Origin: JBBRHQ01 sp963720735
Lineage (GTDB): Bacteria > Actinomycetota > Thermoleophilia > Solirubrobacterales > 70-9
Assembly: GCA_963720735.1 (NCBI GenBank)
Contig: CAVRGL010000008.1
Coordinates: forward strand, 260,940-324,939
Length of the DNA stretch: 64,000 bases
Direction of reading: 5' to 3'
The number at the start of each line of letters is the position of its first letter. Within the stretch, counting starts at the first letter, position 1. Below are positions 25,796-37,223 of the stretch, in pieces. The notes below the pieces were generated by a model. It saw only the letters and a program-made list of their open reading frames with translations, was not told the DNA's origin and ran no database searches. The translations under genes and the position numbers were made by a program.

Positions 25796-27688
25796 CTGTC
25801 GGCCGCCGAGCGGCGCACGCTGTCGGCGATCTGCGAGGCGATGGCCCCGGGTGCCGGCGGACTCCCCGCCGCCGAGACCGAGGTGGACGTCTCGACCCCG
25901 GTCGCCGGATTTCTGGTCGGGTTGCCCCCCCGCAACCTGAAACGGCTGCGGCTCGCCCTGCGGGGTTTCGAGCTACTGCCCTTCCCCTGGCGATTCAGCC
26001 GTCTCGACCTCGGCGCCCGCGAGGACTTCCTCGCCCGCATGGAGACCTCGCGCTTCGGCCCCTACCGGGACCTGCTGCTGATGGCCAAGGTGCTCTGCAC
26101 GCTCGGCTACGCGGTTTCGCCCGAGGTCCGCGAGCGGGTCGGCTACTCGATCCGTTGCGGGCTCGCCGATGGCGGCACGCCGGCACCCGCTGCGCCCCTG
26201 GGCGAGACCTCGGCCCCAGCGGGCGAGGAGGAATGCGACGTCGTCATCGTCGGCTCCGGTGCGGGAGGCGCGGCCGCCGCGGCCGGCCTCGCCGAAGCCG
26301 GGCTCGAGGTGATCGTGCTCGAGGCCGGGAACCACTACAACCGCGACACCTATCCGTCCGACCCGCTGGAGGCGATCGCCAGCCTCTACCGGGAGGGCGG
26401 CCTGACCGTCGCCGAGGGGCGCCCGCCGGTGCCGATCCCGGTCGGGCGGGCGGTCGGCGGCACCACGGTGATCAACTCGGGGACCTGCTTCCGGGCCCCC
26501 GGCTCGGTGCTCGAGCGCTGGCGCGGCGAGTTCGGCGTCGACTGGGCGGGCAGCCTCGACGCCGAGTACTCCGAGGCGGAGCAGTTCCTGCGGGTCACCC
26601 CGCTCGATCCCGAGCGGATGGGCCGTAACGGCCAGCTTGCGATGGAGGGAGCCGCCGCGCTCGGAGCCAGCGGTGGCCCGATCTCCCGCAACGCCGGCAG
26701 CTGCGTGCAGTGCAGCTCCTGCCCGTTCGGCTGCGCGATCGACGCCAAGCGCGGCATGCACGTCTCCTATCTGCCCCGGGCGGTCGCCGCCGGCGCGCGG
26801 CTGCGAGCCGGCGTCGAGGTAACCCGGATCATGATCGAGAGCGGCCGCGCCGCCGGCGTCGAGTGCCTCGCCGCAGAGCCGGGCGAGGGCCACGGCTCGC
26901 GGCGCCGATACAGGGTGCGGGCCCGCGCCGTCGTGGTGGCCGCCGGAGCCCTCGGGACGCCGGAGCTGCTGTTGCGCTCGGGGCTCGGCGGCCGAGAGGT
27001 CGGCCGCAACCTCCACATCCATCCGGCCTGCTGGGTCGGCGCCGTCTACCCGGAGGATGTCCGCGGTTGGGAGGGGGTGATGCAGAGCTACTACATCGAT
27101 CAGTGGGAGCCGCAGTCGATCCTCCTCGAGGCGACCTTCACCCCCCTTCCCTTCGGCGGGGCGTGGCTGCCGGGAACCGGACGCAAGCACCAGCTCGCGA
27201 TGCTTGGATTCGCCAACGTTGGCTCGATCGGCGTGCATCTCTCCGACCGCTCCTCGGGACGGGTGGGGCTCGCCGGAGACGGCTCGCTGAGGACCACCTA
27301 TGCGCTCAGCGACGAGGACGCCGCAAGGCTGACCTTCGGCATCGCCAGGGCGGCGGAGGTCCACTTCGCCGCGGGAGCGAAGGAGGTCTATCCGAACATC
27401 GGCCGCGCCGGCGTCCTGCGGCCGGGGGACCTCGCCGGCTTCGAGGCGACCCGCTTCCGGGCGGCCGAGCTGCGCCTCGAGGCATTTCACCCGATGGGAA
27501 CCGCGAGGATCGCCGCCGACGAGTCGGCGGGGGTCTGCGGCAGCGACGGATCGGTCCACGGCATCGAGGGGCTCCATGTCGCCGATGCGGCCCTCTTCCC
27601 GACCTCGGTCGGGGTCAACCCGATGATGACCGTGATCGCCTTCTCCAAGCGGGTGGCCTCGGGGCTCGCCGCCCGGCTCGCCGGATGA
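25796..27688 (+). CDS. GMC oxidoreductase, long-chain alcohol oxidase type; start uncertain
   Basis: FAD-dependent glucose-methanol-choline family enzyme. It shows VVIVGSGAGGAAAAAGLAEAG (dinucleotide loop, given in part), GRAVGGTTVINSGTCFR, a Cys cluster SCVQCSSCPFGC, and the C-terminal active-site pair FHPMGT (His) and VNPMMTV (Asn). The N-terminal helical segment and Cys cluster recall bacterial long-chain fatty alcohol and sterol oxidases. The first ATG is 25841 (615 residues), but the frame upstream to the TGA at 25778 reads LSAAERRTLSAICEAM, which looks like the conserved family N-terminus. The only candidate initiators there are CTG codons (25796, 25820), so the coordinates begin at the first CTG. 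Confidence 0.8.
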   Translation: MSAAERRTLSAICEAMAPGAGGLPAAETEVDVSTPVAGFLVGLPPRNLKRLRLALRGFELLPFPWRFSRLDLGAREDFLARMETSRFGPYRDLLLMAKVLCTLGYAVSPEVRERVGYSIRCGLADGGTPAPAAPLGETSAPAGEEECDVVIVGSGAGGAAAAAGLAEAGLEVIVLEAGNHYNRDTYPSDPLEAIASLYREGGLTVAEGRPPVPIPVGRAVGGTTVINSGTCFRAPGSVLERWRGEFGVDWAGSLDAEYSEAEQFLRVTPLDPERMGRNGQLAMEGAAALGASGGPISRNAGSCVQCSSCPFGCAIDAKRGMHVSYLPRAVAAGARLRAGVEVTRIMIESGRAAGVECLAAEPGEGHGSRRRYRVRARAVVVAAGALGTPELLLRSGLGGREVGRNLHIHPACWVGAVYPEDVRGWEGVMQSYYIDQWEPQSILLEATFTPLPFGGAWLPGTGRKHQLAMLGFANVGSIGVHLSDRSSGRVGLAGDGSLRTTYALSDEDAARLTFGIARAAEVHFAAGAKEVYPNIGRAGVLRPGDLAGFEATRFRAAELRLEAFHPMGTARIAADESAGVCGSDGSVHGIEGLHVADAALFPTSVGVNPMMTVIAFSKRVASGLAARLAG

Positions 27689-27701
27689 GGCGGGGGCCCG
27701 C

Positions 27702-28082
27702 TCAGGGCGCCTCGTCGTCCATCGCCGACAGCGATCCCCCGAAGGCTGTCAGCGATGCCGCCAGGGCCAGATAGAGGCCCGCCTCCCGCCCGCCCCCGAT
27801 CGGGTCGATCAGACGGTAGACGACTATCGCAATCGCGATCCCGGAGGCGATCGCGCTGATTGTCGTCACGACCACCGGGAGGTCGGTCTTCTGCTGACCG
27901 GCCGAGAGCAGCGGCAGGCCGATCGCGATCAGCGCCGCGGCGGCGACGAACAGGTCGCCGACCGCCATCGAGGAGAGGCCGCTGCGGCCCGGTTCGAACC
28001 ACGGCAACAGCAGCGAGACCAGCAGGACGGCACCGCCCACCCCGGCGACGACCTCCCCCTTGCGGATCCTCTCGACTCTCAC
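27702..28082 (-). CDS. Small membrane protein, paralogue of the next gene
   Basis: A 126-residue protein with four predicted helices. The first ends LLLPWFEPG, followed by AVGDLFVAAAALIAIGLPLL, TTISAIASGIAIAIVVYRLIDPIGG and LYLALAASLTAFGGSLSAMDDE. GTG 28082 is used; longer frames run into Arg-rich shadow sequence. The order helix-PWF/DWF, loop, and YRLID/YRIID motif is shared with 28126-28752, so the two are tandem paralogues. No function is known. Confidence 0.7.
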   Translation of the reverse strand: MRVERIRKGEVVAGVGGAVLLVSLLLPWFEPGRSGLSSMAVGDLFVAAAALIAIGLPLLSAGQQKTDLPVVVTTISAIASGIAIAIVVYRLIDPIGGGREAGLYLALAASLTAFGGSLSAMDDEAP

Positions 28083-28125
28083 TCGCCCAGCGACGACCGC
28101 CCGGGCCCGGGCAAGCGGCGACGCC

Positions 28126-28752
28126 CTACTGCACTCCGCCGCCCGGCGGGGGCTGTTGCGGCGGCGGCTGCTGGGGCGGTGCCTGTGGCTCCGGGGGCGC
28201 CGCCGGCGGGGGCGGAGGAGGAGGCGGAGGCGGAGCGGCCGTGGGCTGGCGCTGGCCTTCGCCACCGGGGGCGCCGGAGAACCGGTCAGCGGCGTCGGCG
28301 AAGCTGGTATCGGCCTCCTGCATGCCCCGGTAGCCGCCGTAGGCGATCCCCGCCGCGGCGATCAGCGAGAGGAAGATCCCGACGGTCGGCGAGACATCGA
28401 CCGAGCCGCCGGGGAAGCTCGCGCCGCCCGGGGTGTCGATGATCCGGTAGAGGATCAGCAGGACGCTGATCGCCCCGAGAACCGTGGTCGCCGTGCTGCC
28501 GTGGATCGGCGCGTCGACGTCGGACTCGCTCGCCTCGATCAGCGCGTGGCCTATCGCGACCACGATCGTGATCACCAGGAACCAGGGGATCCAGTCGAGC
28601 GCGTCCCAGGCGCTTCCACCGCCGAGGCTGCCCGTGGAGAAGCCTCCCCCGGAGACGGAGACGCTGAACCAATCGAAGAACATGAAGATGAACAGCAGGA
28701 GTCCTGAGACGGCGGCGATCTTCTCGCCCATTCCAAGCCGATCTAGGTCCAT
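28126..28752 (-). CDS. Membrane protein with Pro/Gln-rich tail
   Basis: A 208-residue protein with four helices: LLLFIFMFFDWFSV, WIPWFLVITIVVAIGHALI, TTVLGAISVLLILYRIIDTPGG, and VGIFLSLIAAAGIAYGGYRG. A 55-residue tail is dominated by runs of Pro (ten in a row around residue 178) with Gln and Gly. GAAGGAG lies about 9 nt before ATG 28752. The tail is probably cytosolic and disordered. Helix topology and motifs match the downstream paralogue, which lacks the tail. Confidence 0.75.
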   Translation of the reverse strand: MDLDRLGMGEKIAAVSGLLLFIFMFFDWFSVSVSGGGFSTGSLGGGSAWDALDWIPWFLVITIVVAIGHALIEASESDVDAPIHGSTATTVLGAISVLLILYRIIDTPGGASFPGGSVDVSPTVGIFLSLIAAAGIAYGGYRGMQEADTSFADAADRFSGAPGGEGQRQPTAAPPPPPPPPPPAAPPEPQAPPQQPPPQQPPPGGGVQ

Positions 28753-28863
28753 TTGAGACTTCTCCTTCAGACTGGGGGTTGAGGCCAGAGTACACCCGCC
28801 GGACGGCGGAAAATCCGTTTCCCGATTGTCCGTCCAGGCCGCATTCGAGAGCCGTTTAGGACG

Positions 28864-29723
28864 CTATCGGCAGCCGGCCGCGCGCTCCTTAGCCGCCTGC
28901 AAAGTGTTGACCATCAGCATCGCGATCGTCATCGGGCCGACCCCGCCCGGGACCGGCGTCAGGGCTGCGGCGACCTCGCTCACCGCGTCGAAGTCGACGT
29001 CCCCCCTGAGCCCCTCCTCGGTGCGGTTCATGCCGACGTCGATCACCGTCGCGCCCGGTTTGACCGCGGCGGCCCCGATCAGCTCCGGCACGCCGACCGC
29101 GGCGACCAGGACGTCGGCGCGCGCGCAGGTTCCGTCGAGGTCGCGGGTGCGCGAGTGGCAGGTCGTCACCGTCGCGTTGCGGCCGAGCAGCAGGCTGCCC
29201 AGGGGCCGGCCGACCAGGCTGGAGCGGCCGACGACGACGGCCTCGGCCCCCTCCAGCTCGACCCCGGCGTGGTCGAGCAGCTCGATCACTCCCGCGGGTG
29301 TGCAGGGAACGAGCCCCGGGGCCCCACTCGCCAGCAGCCCGGCGTTGGTCGGGGTGAGGCCGTCGACGTCCTTCCCCGGGTCGATCGCGGCGACCACCGC
29401 GGCCGGGTCGATCTGCCCGGGCAGGGGCAGCTGCACGAGGATCCCGTCGACGTCATCGTCGTCGCCCAGCCCCTCGACCAGCTCGACCAGATCGGCCTCG
29501 GCGGTCTTCTCGGGCAGCTCGCGGTGGAGCGAGCGCATCCCGGCCTGCTCGCAGGCGCGGTGCTTGTTGGCGACGTAGATGTGCGAGGCCGGGTCTTCCC
29601 CGACCAGCACCGTCGCCAGCGCCGGGGGGCGGCCACGGGCCTCCGAGAAGGAGGCGGCCTCGAGCCGCACCCGCTCGCGGACCTCCGCGGATACCGCCTT
29701 GCCGTCGATCAGCCGTGCCGCCA

Positions 29724-29724
<1 letters not shown>
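28864..29724 (-). CDS. folD: Methylenetetrahydrofolate dehydrogenase/cyclohydrolase
   Basis: Bifunctional one-carbon enzyme, 286 residues, that interconverts methylene- and formyl-THF using NADP. Motifs present are LATVLVGEDPASHIYVANK (with the catalytic Lys), VDGILVQLPLPGQID, PGKDVDGLTPTN, CTPAGVIELLD, VVVGRSSLVGRPLGSLLL and PVPGGVGPMTIAMLM. The ATG shares a base with the pcrA stop (TGATG). Confidence 0.96.
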
Positions 29725-31976
<2,252 letters not shown>

Positions 31977-32007
31977 CCAGCCCAGGATATCCGCGGCCCC
32001 GGCGGGC

Positions 32008-32744
32008 TCAGCCGCCGGCGGAGGAGCGTCCGCGCTTCGGCCGCAGCTCGCGGACCGAGGGGTCCGGCTGCTCGCCGCCCTCGAGCTCGGCGAGGCGCCG
32101 CTCGAGACCGGCGATCTGCTCGGAGAGCGCCTTGATCGCCTCCGCGACGGGGTCCGGGAGATGGATCCAGTCGGCGTCGGGGCCCTCGACCGGGTGTCCC
32201 TCGACGCGGACCGGGTGGCCCGGGTTGCCGACCACCGTGGAGGCCGCCGGGACGTCCTCGACGACGACCGTGTTGGCGCCGACCTTGGCCCCCTCGCCGA
32301 CCCGGATCGGGCCCAGCAGCTTGGCTCCCGATCCGACCGTGACGTTGTCGGCGAGGGTTGGATGGCGCTTGCCCCGCTGAAATCCGGTGCCTCCGAGGGT
32401 GACGCCCTGATACAGGGTGACCCGCTCGCCGACCTCGGCCGTCTCGCCGATCACCACGCCGGAGCCGTGATCGATGAAGAAGTCGCCGCCGATCCGCGCC
32501 CCCGGGTGGATCTCCACCCCGGTAACCGAGCGGCTCAGATAGGCGATCGCCGTCGGCGCCATGGGGAGGTTGGCCTGGTGAAGGACATGGGCTACGCGGT
32601 GGGCGAGGATCGCCTGGACGCCGGCCCAGCCGGCGAGGATCTCGACCGAGGAGGCGCCGCGGGCGGCGGGGTCGCGATCGCGCGCCGCGGCGACGTCGGA
32701 GCGGATCTCCCCGAGCACCCTGCCGAGTGTTCCCAGGCCGAGCA

Positions 32745-32745
<1 letters not shown>
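32008..32745 (-). CDS. cysE: Serine O-acetyltransferase
   Basis: Left-handed beta-helix acetyltransferase, 245 residues, that makes O-acetylserine. It has GVEIHPGARIGGDFFIDHG, VVIGETAEVGERVTLYQGVTLGG (given in part), the RHPTLADNVTVGSGAKLLG repeat, and GNPGHPVR. A long C-terminal extension with a leucine-rich helix (IKALSEQIAGLERRLAELE) follows. CysE C-termini usually bind CysK through a final Ile; this one ends in GRSSAGG, so that contact may be altered. The ATG overlaps the cysK stop (TGATG). Confidence 0.95.
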
Positions 32746-33698
<953 letters not shown>

Positions 33699-33758
33699 GA
33701 ACCCACGGTAGCGGCCGCCCCGCCCCGCACCGACGAGTGGCCGAAATGGTGCGCCATC

Positions 33759-33774
33759 TGGACGGTTTCGTCCA
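33759..33774. promoter_or_regulatory. Inverted repeat upstream of cysK
   Basis: TGGACG-GTTT-CGTCCA is a perfect 6-bp inverted repeat located 50-60 bp upstream of the proposed cysK start and before the divergent small gene. It could be an operator, for example for an Rrf2/CymR-type regulator. No direct evidence supports this. Confidence 0.25.
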
Positions 33775-33847
33775 CTCGACCCGGGGCCCCGGCCTGCGGA
33801 CGGGCCGGCACTACATTGGCGTCGTCACCCTGCGGATCGGCACGAGC

Positions 33848-34141
33848 ATGTCGGATACCGCCGGCTCGACCAGGACCTCACTGATGGCCGACGCGTTCTT
33901 ATACTGGCGGGCGACGATCGCGGTCTCGGTCGCGGTGATCGCGGCGATCGTCCTGCTCGCCTGGATCGGCGGCGAGCTCCACTACCGCAACTGCCTGGCC
34001 GAGGCGGAGCTGAAGAACCCGAACGGCTTCGCCTACGCGGCGCCCGACCCGAGGACCCCCGGTGCGATCGGCTACCTGACGCCGACCCGCCTCGATGACC
34101 GGGCCGCGGCAGCGGACAGCTGCTCGCGGGTGCCCTGGTAG
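33848..34141 (+). CDS. Single-pass membrane protein, unknown
   Basis: Ninety-seven residues from ATG 33848. A short N-terminus leads to one helix (AVSVAVIAAIVLLAWIGG, residues about 25-42) and a hydrophilic exported or cytosolic tail with two Cys (RNCLAEAEL and DSCSRVPW). An in-frame start at 33737 would overlap the cysK promoter and is unlikely. No family recognised. Confidence 0.6.
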   Translation: MSDTAGSTRTSLMADAFLYWRATIAVSVAVIAAIVLLAWIGGELHYRNCLAEAELKNPNGFAYAAPDPRTPGAIGYLTPTRLDDRAAAADSCSRVPW

Positions 34142-34169
34142 CAGCCTCCCCGGAGCTTGTGAGTGGCTC

Positions 34170-34469
34170 CTAGCGCCCGGCCGGGATGAAGTCGTTGAGC
34201 TGCTCGATGTCAACGCCCTGGGGGTAGAAGCCCCCCAGTCCCGTCTGGTGGAGGGCGTCGCTGACCGCGTCGATACCGAGCCGGACCGCCCGGGCCTCGC
34301 TGTCGGTGTCCAGCGAGAGGCTGACGACCGCGAGGTGAGCGGCGTCCCAGGTGACCCGGGGCGCGAGGTCCGCGTGGCGCTGCTCGAGGAATCGCATCAA
34401 CGACTTCCACTCGTCGGGCATCTCCATCTCCAGGCCCGGGATGCTGATGTGGAGTCGGTATTCGCGCAC
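34170..34469 (-). CDS. Small alpha/beta protein, unknown
   Basis: A 99-residue protein from GTG 34469 (upstream in-frame extension is unconserved). The pattern is strand (YRLHISIPG), acidic helix (DEWKSLMRFLEQRH), strand (HLAVVSLSLDTDSEARAVRLGIDAVSDAL) and a short tail (FIPAGR). The beta-alpha-beta-alpha order with a DSEAxAV motif is reminiscent of the roughly 80-residue family at 35622-36108, but similarity is too weak to join them. Confidence 0.55.
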   Translation of the reverse strand: MREYRLHISIPGLEMEMPDEWKSLMRFLEQRHADLAPRVTWDAAHLAVVSLSLDTDSEARAVRLGIDAVSDALHQTGLGGFYPQGVDIEQLNDFIPAGR

Positions 34470-34586
34470 TGGGGCGAGACAGCTTGCCAAGAATTGCCCG
34501 GCGGGTCTGCGCAACGGGGCCGGGTGCGAGGCATCCTGCATTCGCCCCGATCTCGGGTGGCGGGATACTTGGGCCGAAACAGGAAG

Positions 34587-35168
34587 ATGCCTGCAGAGAG
34601 TGAGATGACCTTGCGCGGGGTGCGGATCGCCCTGCGGTCCCCCAGGCAGCCGTCGAGCCGGCGCACGGCCGACGAGCGCCTGCGACTTCTCGCTCCCGCC
34701 CTCTCCCGGCGCTTCAGCGAGGCGGTCCTGCGGCTCCCGCCACGATCGCGGTTACGTCAGAGGTTGCTCGCCCGCGCAATGGTCCGGGCATACGCGGCGG
34801 CCAACCGCCGCGATTTCGAGCTCATCCTCACCGGCAACGATCCCGTGGATTACGAATACCACCCCAGCGCCGACCTGTTGCCGCCCGACTTCGACTCCGT
34901 CTATCGCGGCCATCAGGGCTACCTCGACTTCTGGCGGCGCTGGCTGGATGCATTCGAGGACATCCGCTGGGACCCCGAGGAAATTCTCGACTTCGGCGAT
35001 AAGGCCCTGGTCACGACCCGGCAGAGCGGGCATGGGTCAGGGAGCGGTGTCGCCGTCAGCCTCCCGGTGTATCAGCTGTTCACGTTCAGGCGGGGGATGG
35101 TGATCCGGCAGGAGGACTTCGTCGATCGCTCAGCGGCCCTGGAGGCCGTGGGGATCGGGCGGATCTAG
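34587..35168 (+). CDS. SnoaL-like protein with basic N-terminus
   Basis: A 193-residue protein. The first 60 residues are very Arg-rich. The rest (from about 65) is an NTF2/SnoaL fold with MVRAYAAANRRDFELILTGND, DSVYRGHQGYLDFWRRWLDAF, WDPEEILDFGDKALVTTRQSG and a C-terminal FRRGMVIRQEDFVDR strand pair. ATG 34587 has AGGAAG beside it; ATG 34605 is an alternative. It is a different branch from the SnoaL-like gene at 1060-1500. Ligand or reaction unknown. Confidence 0.72.
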   Translation: MPAESEMTLRGVRIALRSPRQPSSRRTADERLRLLAPALSRRFSEAVLRLPPRSRLRQRLLARAMVRAYAAANRRDFELILTGNDPVDYEYHPSADLLPPDFDSVYRGHQGYLDFWRRWLDAFEDIRWDPEEILDFGDKALVTTRQSGHGSGSGVAVSLPVYQLFTFRRGMVIRQEDFVDRSAALEAVGIGRI

Positions 35169-35262
35169 TCGGCGCAAATTGCGGAATCGCAAGCCTGCCC
35201 GGCGCCGCAGAGGGCGTAGGGTCGCCGAGTTCCTGCTCAGGGAAGCCGATCTGGGGGGCCGC

Positions 35263-35625
35263 ATGGTCACGGCATCGACACTCAAAGCATGGCTCTATCG
35301 GAAGATCAGTGAGATCGCCGCCTGGAACCATGCGCAGGCCCAGGATCCCGACTGTCCCAGCCAGGCCTTCGCCGAGAGCTCGGAGGCCCTGGACAGGCTG
35401 GCCGCCTACATCATGCGTCTCCCGGACAGCGACGGGCGGCTCAACATGCTGGCGACGGCCTATCCGCCCCACCGAGCCCTCGACGACCTCAGCTTCGACC
35501 TCGAGGGCCGTTGCGCCAGCTTCGGCCCAAGCGGCTACTCCGGTAACAGCCCCGATCTCTGGCTCAGCGAGTTCATCCAGGCGGAGGTCGAGGAGGTGCG
35601 GCGGCTGCCGCAGGTGGGTCGCTAG
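35263..35625 (+). CDS. Hypothetical helical protein
   Basis: A 120-residue protein from ATG 35263, preceded by a G-run (35253-35258) that can act as ribosome-binding site. It is largely helical (STLKAWLYRKISEIAAW, SEALDRLAAYIMRL) with a conserved-looking tail SGNSPDLWLSEFIQAEVEEVRRL. An earlier in-frame start (35179) adds an Arg-rich stretch that is probably not translated. The 3' end overlaps the convergent small gene at 35622. No family recognised. Confidence 0.55.
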   Translation: MVTASTLKAWLYRKISEIAAWNHAQAQDPDCPSQAFAESSEALDRLAAYIMRLPDSDGRLNMLATAYPPHRALDDLSFDLEGRCASFGPSGYSGNSPDLWLSEFIQAEVEEVRRLPQVGR

Positions 35626-35852
35626 GCGAGCGCCGGCCGAACCGTGCAGTCGTCGGGCAGATAGCGCCTGACCAGGGTCGAGGCCTCCGCGGCGCTCTCG
35701 GCTCTCACCTCCACGGCCATGCGCGGGCTGACGTCCTCCGAGCCGGAATTCTCGGTCCGGATGTCGGGTCCGATCACTTTGATGGCGGGCGAGCGGTCCA
35801 TCGCGCGCAGCGCCGGCTCGAGGCTCTTGCCCTCGACGATCAGCTCGATCAT
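35622..35852 (-). CDS. Small paralogue family member A
   Basis: A 76-residue protein: MIELIVEGKSLEPALRAMDR, a strand ending VIGPDI, a variable loop, then AVEVRAESAAEASTLVRRYLP and a short DDCTVRPALA tail. It is one of four homologues in this window (35884-36108, 39923-40183, 44275-44529). The predicted fold is beta-alpha-beta-beta-alpha-beta, ferredoxin-like. Nucleotide identity with the next copy is high over the first 60 bases, indicating tandem duplication. GTG 35870 is an alternative start. Function unknown; a ligand-binding or protein-interaction role like that of PII- or ACT-like small domains is only a guess from size and fold. Confidence 0.7.
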   Translation of the reverse strand: MIELIVEGKSLEPALRAMDRSPAIKVIGPDIRTENSGSEDVSPRMAVEVRAESAAEASTLVRRYLPDDCTVRPALA

Positions 35853-35883
35853 CACCGTGCGCGCCCCCACTGACCGGACGAGA

Positions 35884-36108
35884 TCACGAGTCCTTCAGGT
35901 AGGGCTTCACGCGGGCGCCCTCCGGCAGGTAGTGCCGCACGACACTCGACGCCTCCGCCGCGCTGTGGACCGCGATGCGGATGCCCGTGACCCGCGCCTC
36001 CGAGCGCCGGTTCGAGATGTGGGGGCCCAGAACCTCGATGTAGGGCGAGCGCTCCATCTCCCGCAGCGCTGGGGCGAGGCCCTTGCCCTCGACGATCAGC
36101 TCGATCAT
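35884..36108 (-). CDS. Small paralogue family member B
   Basis: A 74-residue protein with MIELIVEGKGLAPALREMER, YIEVLGPHIS, IRIAVHSAAEASSVVRHYLP and tail GARVKPYLKDS. It is nearly the same as member A, which follows 31 bp downstream. Its start overlaps the 3' end of the DUF6458-like gene, so the three are probably one transcript. Confidence 0.7.
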   Translation of the reverse strand: MIELIVEGKGLAPALREMERSPYIEVLGPHISNRRSEARVTGIRIAVHSAAEASSVVRHYLPEGARVKPYLKDS

Positions 36109-36308
36109 CCCCGCCGCCACCCCGGCTCTCGGTGCCTGGTGACTCGCGACCAGACGAGCTCCTGCAGGAGGTTGAATGCCAGGCCGACGACCCCGGCGAC
36201 GATCAGGGCAAGGCCCACGGTGACCAGGCTGATGTCCAAGCGGAAGTTGGTCGCATAGCGCAAGATCACCCCTACGACGATCATCAAGATGGCAATGCCC
36301 ACAGGCAT
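36105..36308 (-). CDS. DUF6458-like two-helix membrane protein
   Basis: A 67-residue protein with two helices: GIAILMIVVGVILRYATNF (with the family-like Gly and ATN/FAVN turn) and LDISLVTVGLALIVAGVVGLAFNLL, then a basic tail RVTRHREPGWRRG. This matches the small DUF6458 membrane proteins common in Actinobacteria. The start is ATG 36308 with AGAGGTG just upstream; GTG 36311 is possible. Confidence 0.75.
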   Translation of the reverse strand: MPVGIAILMIVVGVILRYATNFRLDISLVTVGLALIVAGVVGLAFNLLQELVWSRVTRHREPGWRRG

Positions 36309-36375
36309 CACCTCTACCTACCCTGTGCCCGCCCGGGAAAACGACGGATTCGGGTAAAGATCTCGCCCGAGGGAA

Positions 36376-36409
36376 TCCCAGCAGTGGGGTTACGTGATCA
36401 GCGCTGGGA
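36376..36409. terminator. Inverted repeat 3' of the R2lox-like gene
   Basis: TCCCAGC (36376-36382) and GCTGGGA (36403-36409) form a 7-bp inverted repeat, 8 bp beyond the R2lox-like stop on the minus strand. There is no T-run, so it is at most a weak terminator. Confidence 0.25.
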
Positions 36410-36416
36410 CGTCGAT

Positions 36417-37223
36417 CTAGCTCAATCGACGATTGAGGACCTCCAGGCCGAACTCAGCCAGGGCACCGTCTTCGACCCCGAGGACGTCCCAGGCCCCCTC
36501 GCTCGGGGGTGAGATCGACTCGGCCACAGCCGGCAGAAGGTCGTGGAGTCGGCTCCTTATGACGCCCGCCATCGCCGGGTCGTCGGCCACCGCCTCCCGC
36601 AAGAACCAGGCCCCGTAGGCGATATGGCGTTGCTCGTCGGCTGCGACACGGTTGTAGCCCTCGACAAAACCTGGGAGCAATTCGCGCTCCCGAAGCAACC
36701 CGAGCAGGAAATGTGACGTCACCAGGCCAAGCGTCCCCTCGAGGACCATGTGGTAGATGGTCACGAAGTCGACCTTCGCCTCCCGATCTGTGGGGTCGCG
36801 CAGTAGCCGGTCGTGGGCTTTGACCAATGCCTCGTCGAAGATGTATTTGAAGGGCTCGCTCAGCACTTCACGGGAACGATCGACATGGGCTGCAATCGTC
36901 GCCGGATCGTCGATCACCTCGTCCTGAAAGCGAGCGTAGAACTGCATGTGGCGGACCTCGTCGACGAGCTGCGTTGAGAGATATGAGCCCTCCTCCTCAT
37001 CGTCCTGGGCAAGGACGAGGCCGCAGAACTGGGTGGATATACGTTCCTCGGCCACCATCAGCGAGCTGAGCGCGAAATAGAGAAGGTGCCGCTCGTTCTC
37101 GTCGAGGCGAGCCCAGTCGGTTGGGTCCCGGCTGAGGTCGACATCCTGAGCCGCCCAATGGGCGTGCTCCCAATCGAGGTAGAGCTGCTGGGGATTCTTG
37201 AGCAGTTCGGCTGCCTGGGTCAT
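36417..37223 (-). CDS. R2lox/ribonucleotide-reductase-R2-like diiron protein in the ars operon
   Basis: A 268-residue ferritin-like protein with two carboxylate/His iron sites. VAEERIS supplies the first Glu, and VDEVRHMQFY the ExxH motif. After about 90 residues MVLEGTLGLV and AADEQRHIAYG give the second Glu and ExxH. A Glu (not Asp) as first ligand and the LYLDWEHAHWAAQDVDLSRD opening fit R2-like ligand-binding oxidases better than true NrdB, and no nrdA is nearby. Its ATG overlaps the arsM stop (ATGA), so it is made with ArsM under ArsR control. A role in arsenic metabolism, such as oxidation of a methylated arsenical, is inference. Confidence 0.82.
   Translation of the reverse strand: MTQAAELLKNPQQLYLDWEHAHWAAQDVDLSRDPTDWARLDENERHLLYFALSSLMVAEERISTQFCGLVLAQDDEEEGSYLSTQLVDEVRHMQFYARFQDEVIDDPATIAAHVDRSREVLSEPFKYIFDEALVKAHDRLLRDPTDREAKVDFVTIYHMVLEGTLGLVTSHFLLGLLRERELLPGFVEGYNRVAADEQRHIAYGAWFLREAVADDPAMAGVIRSRLHDLLPAVAESISPPSEGAWDVLGVEDGALAEFGLEVLNRRLS

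Noticed and set aside
27991..28000. GGTTCGAACC, resembling a tRNA T-loop
   Set aside because: No acceptor, D or anticodon stems can be drawn around it, and it lies inside a membrane-protein coding frame (codons for F-E-P-G).
36417..37223. Class I ribonucleotide reductase small subunit (NrdB)
   Set aside because: No nrdA nearby, the first metal ligand is Glu, and the gene is coupled to arsM; an R2lox-like assignment fits better.
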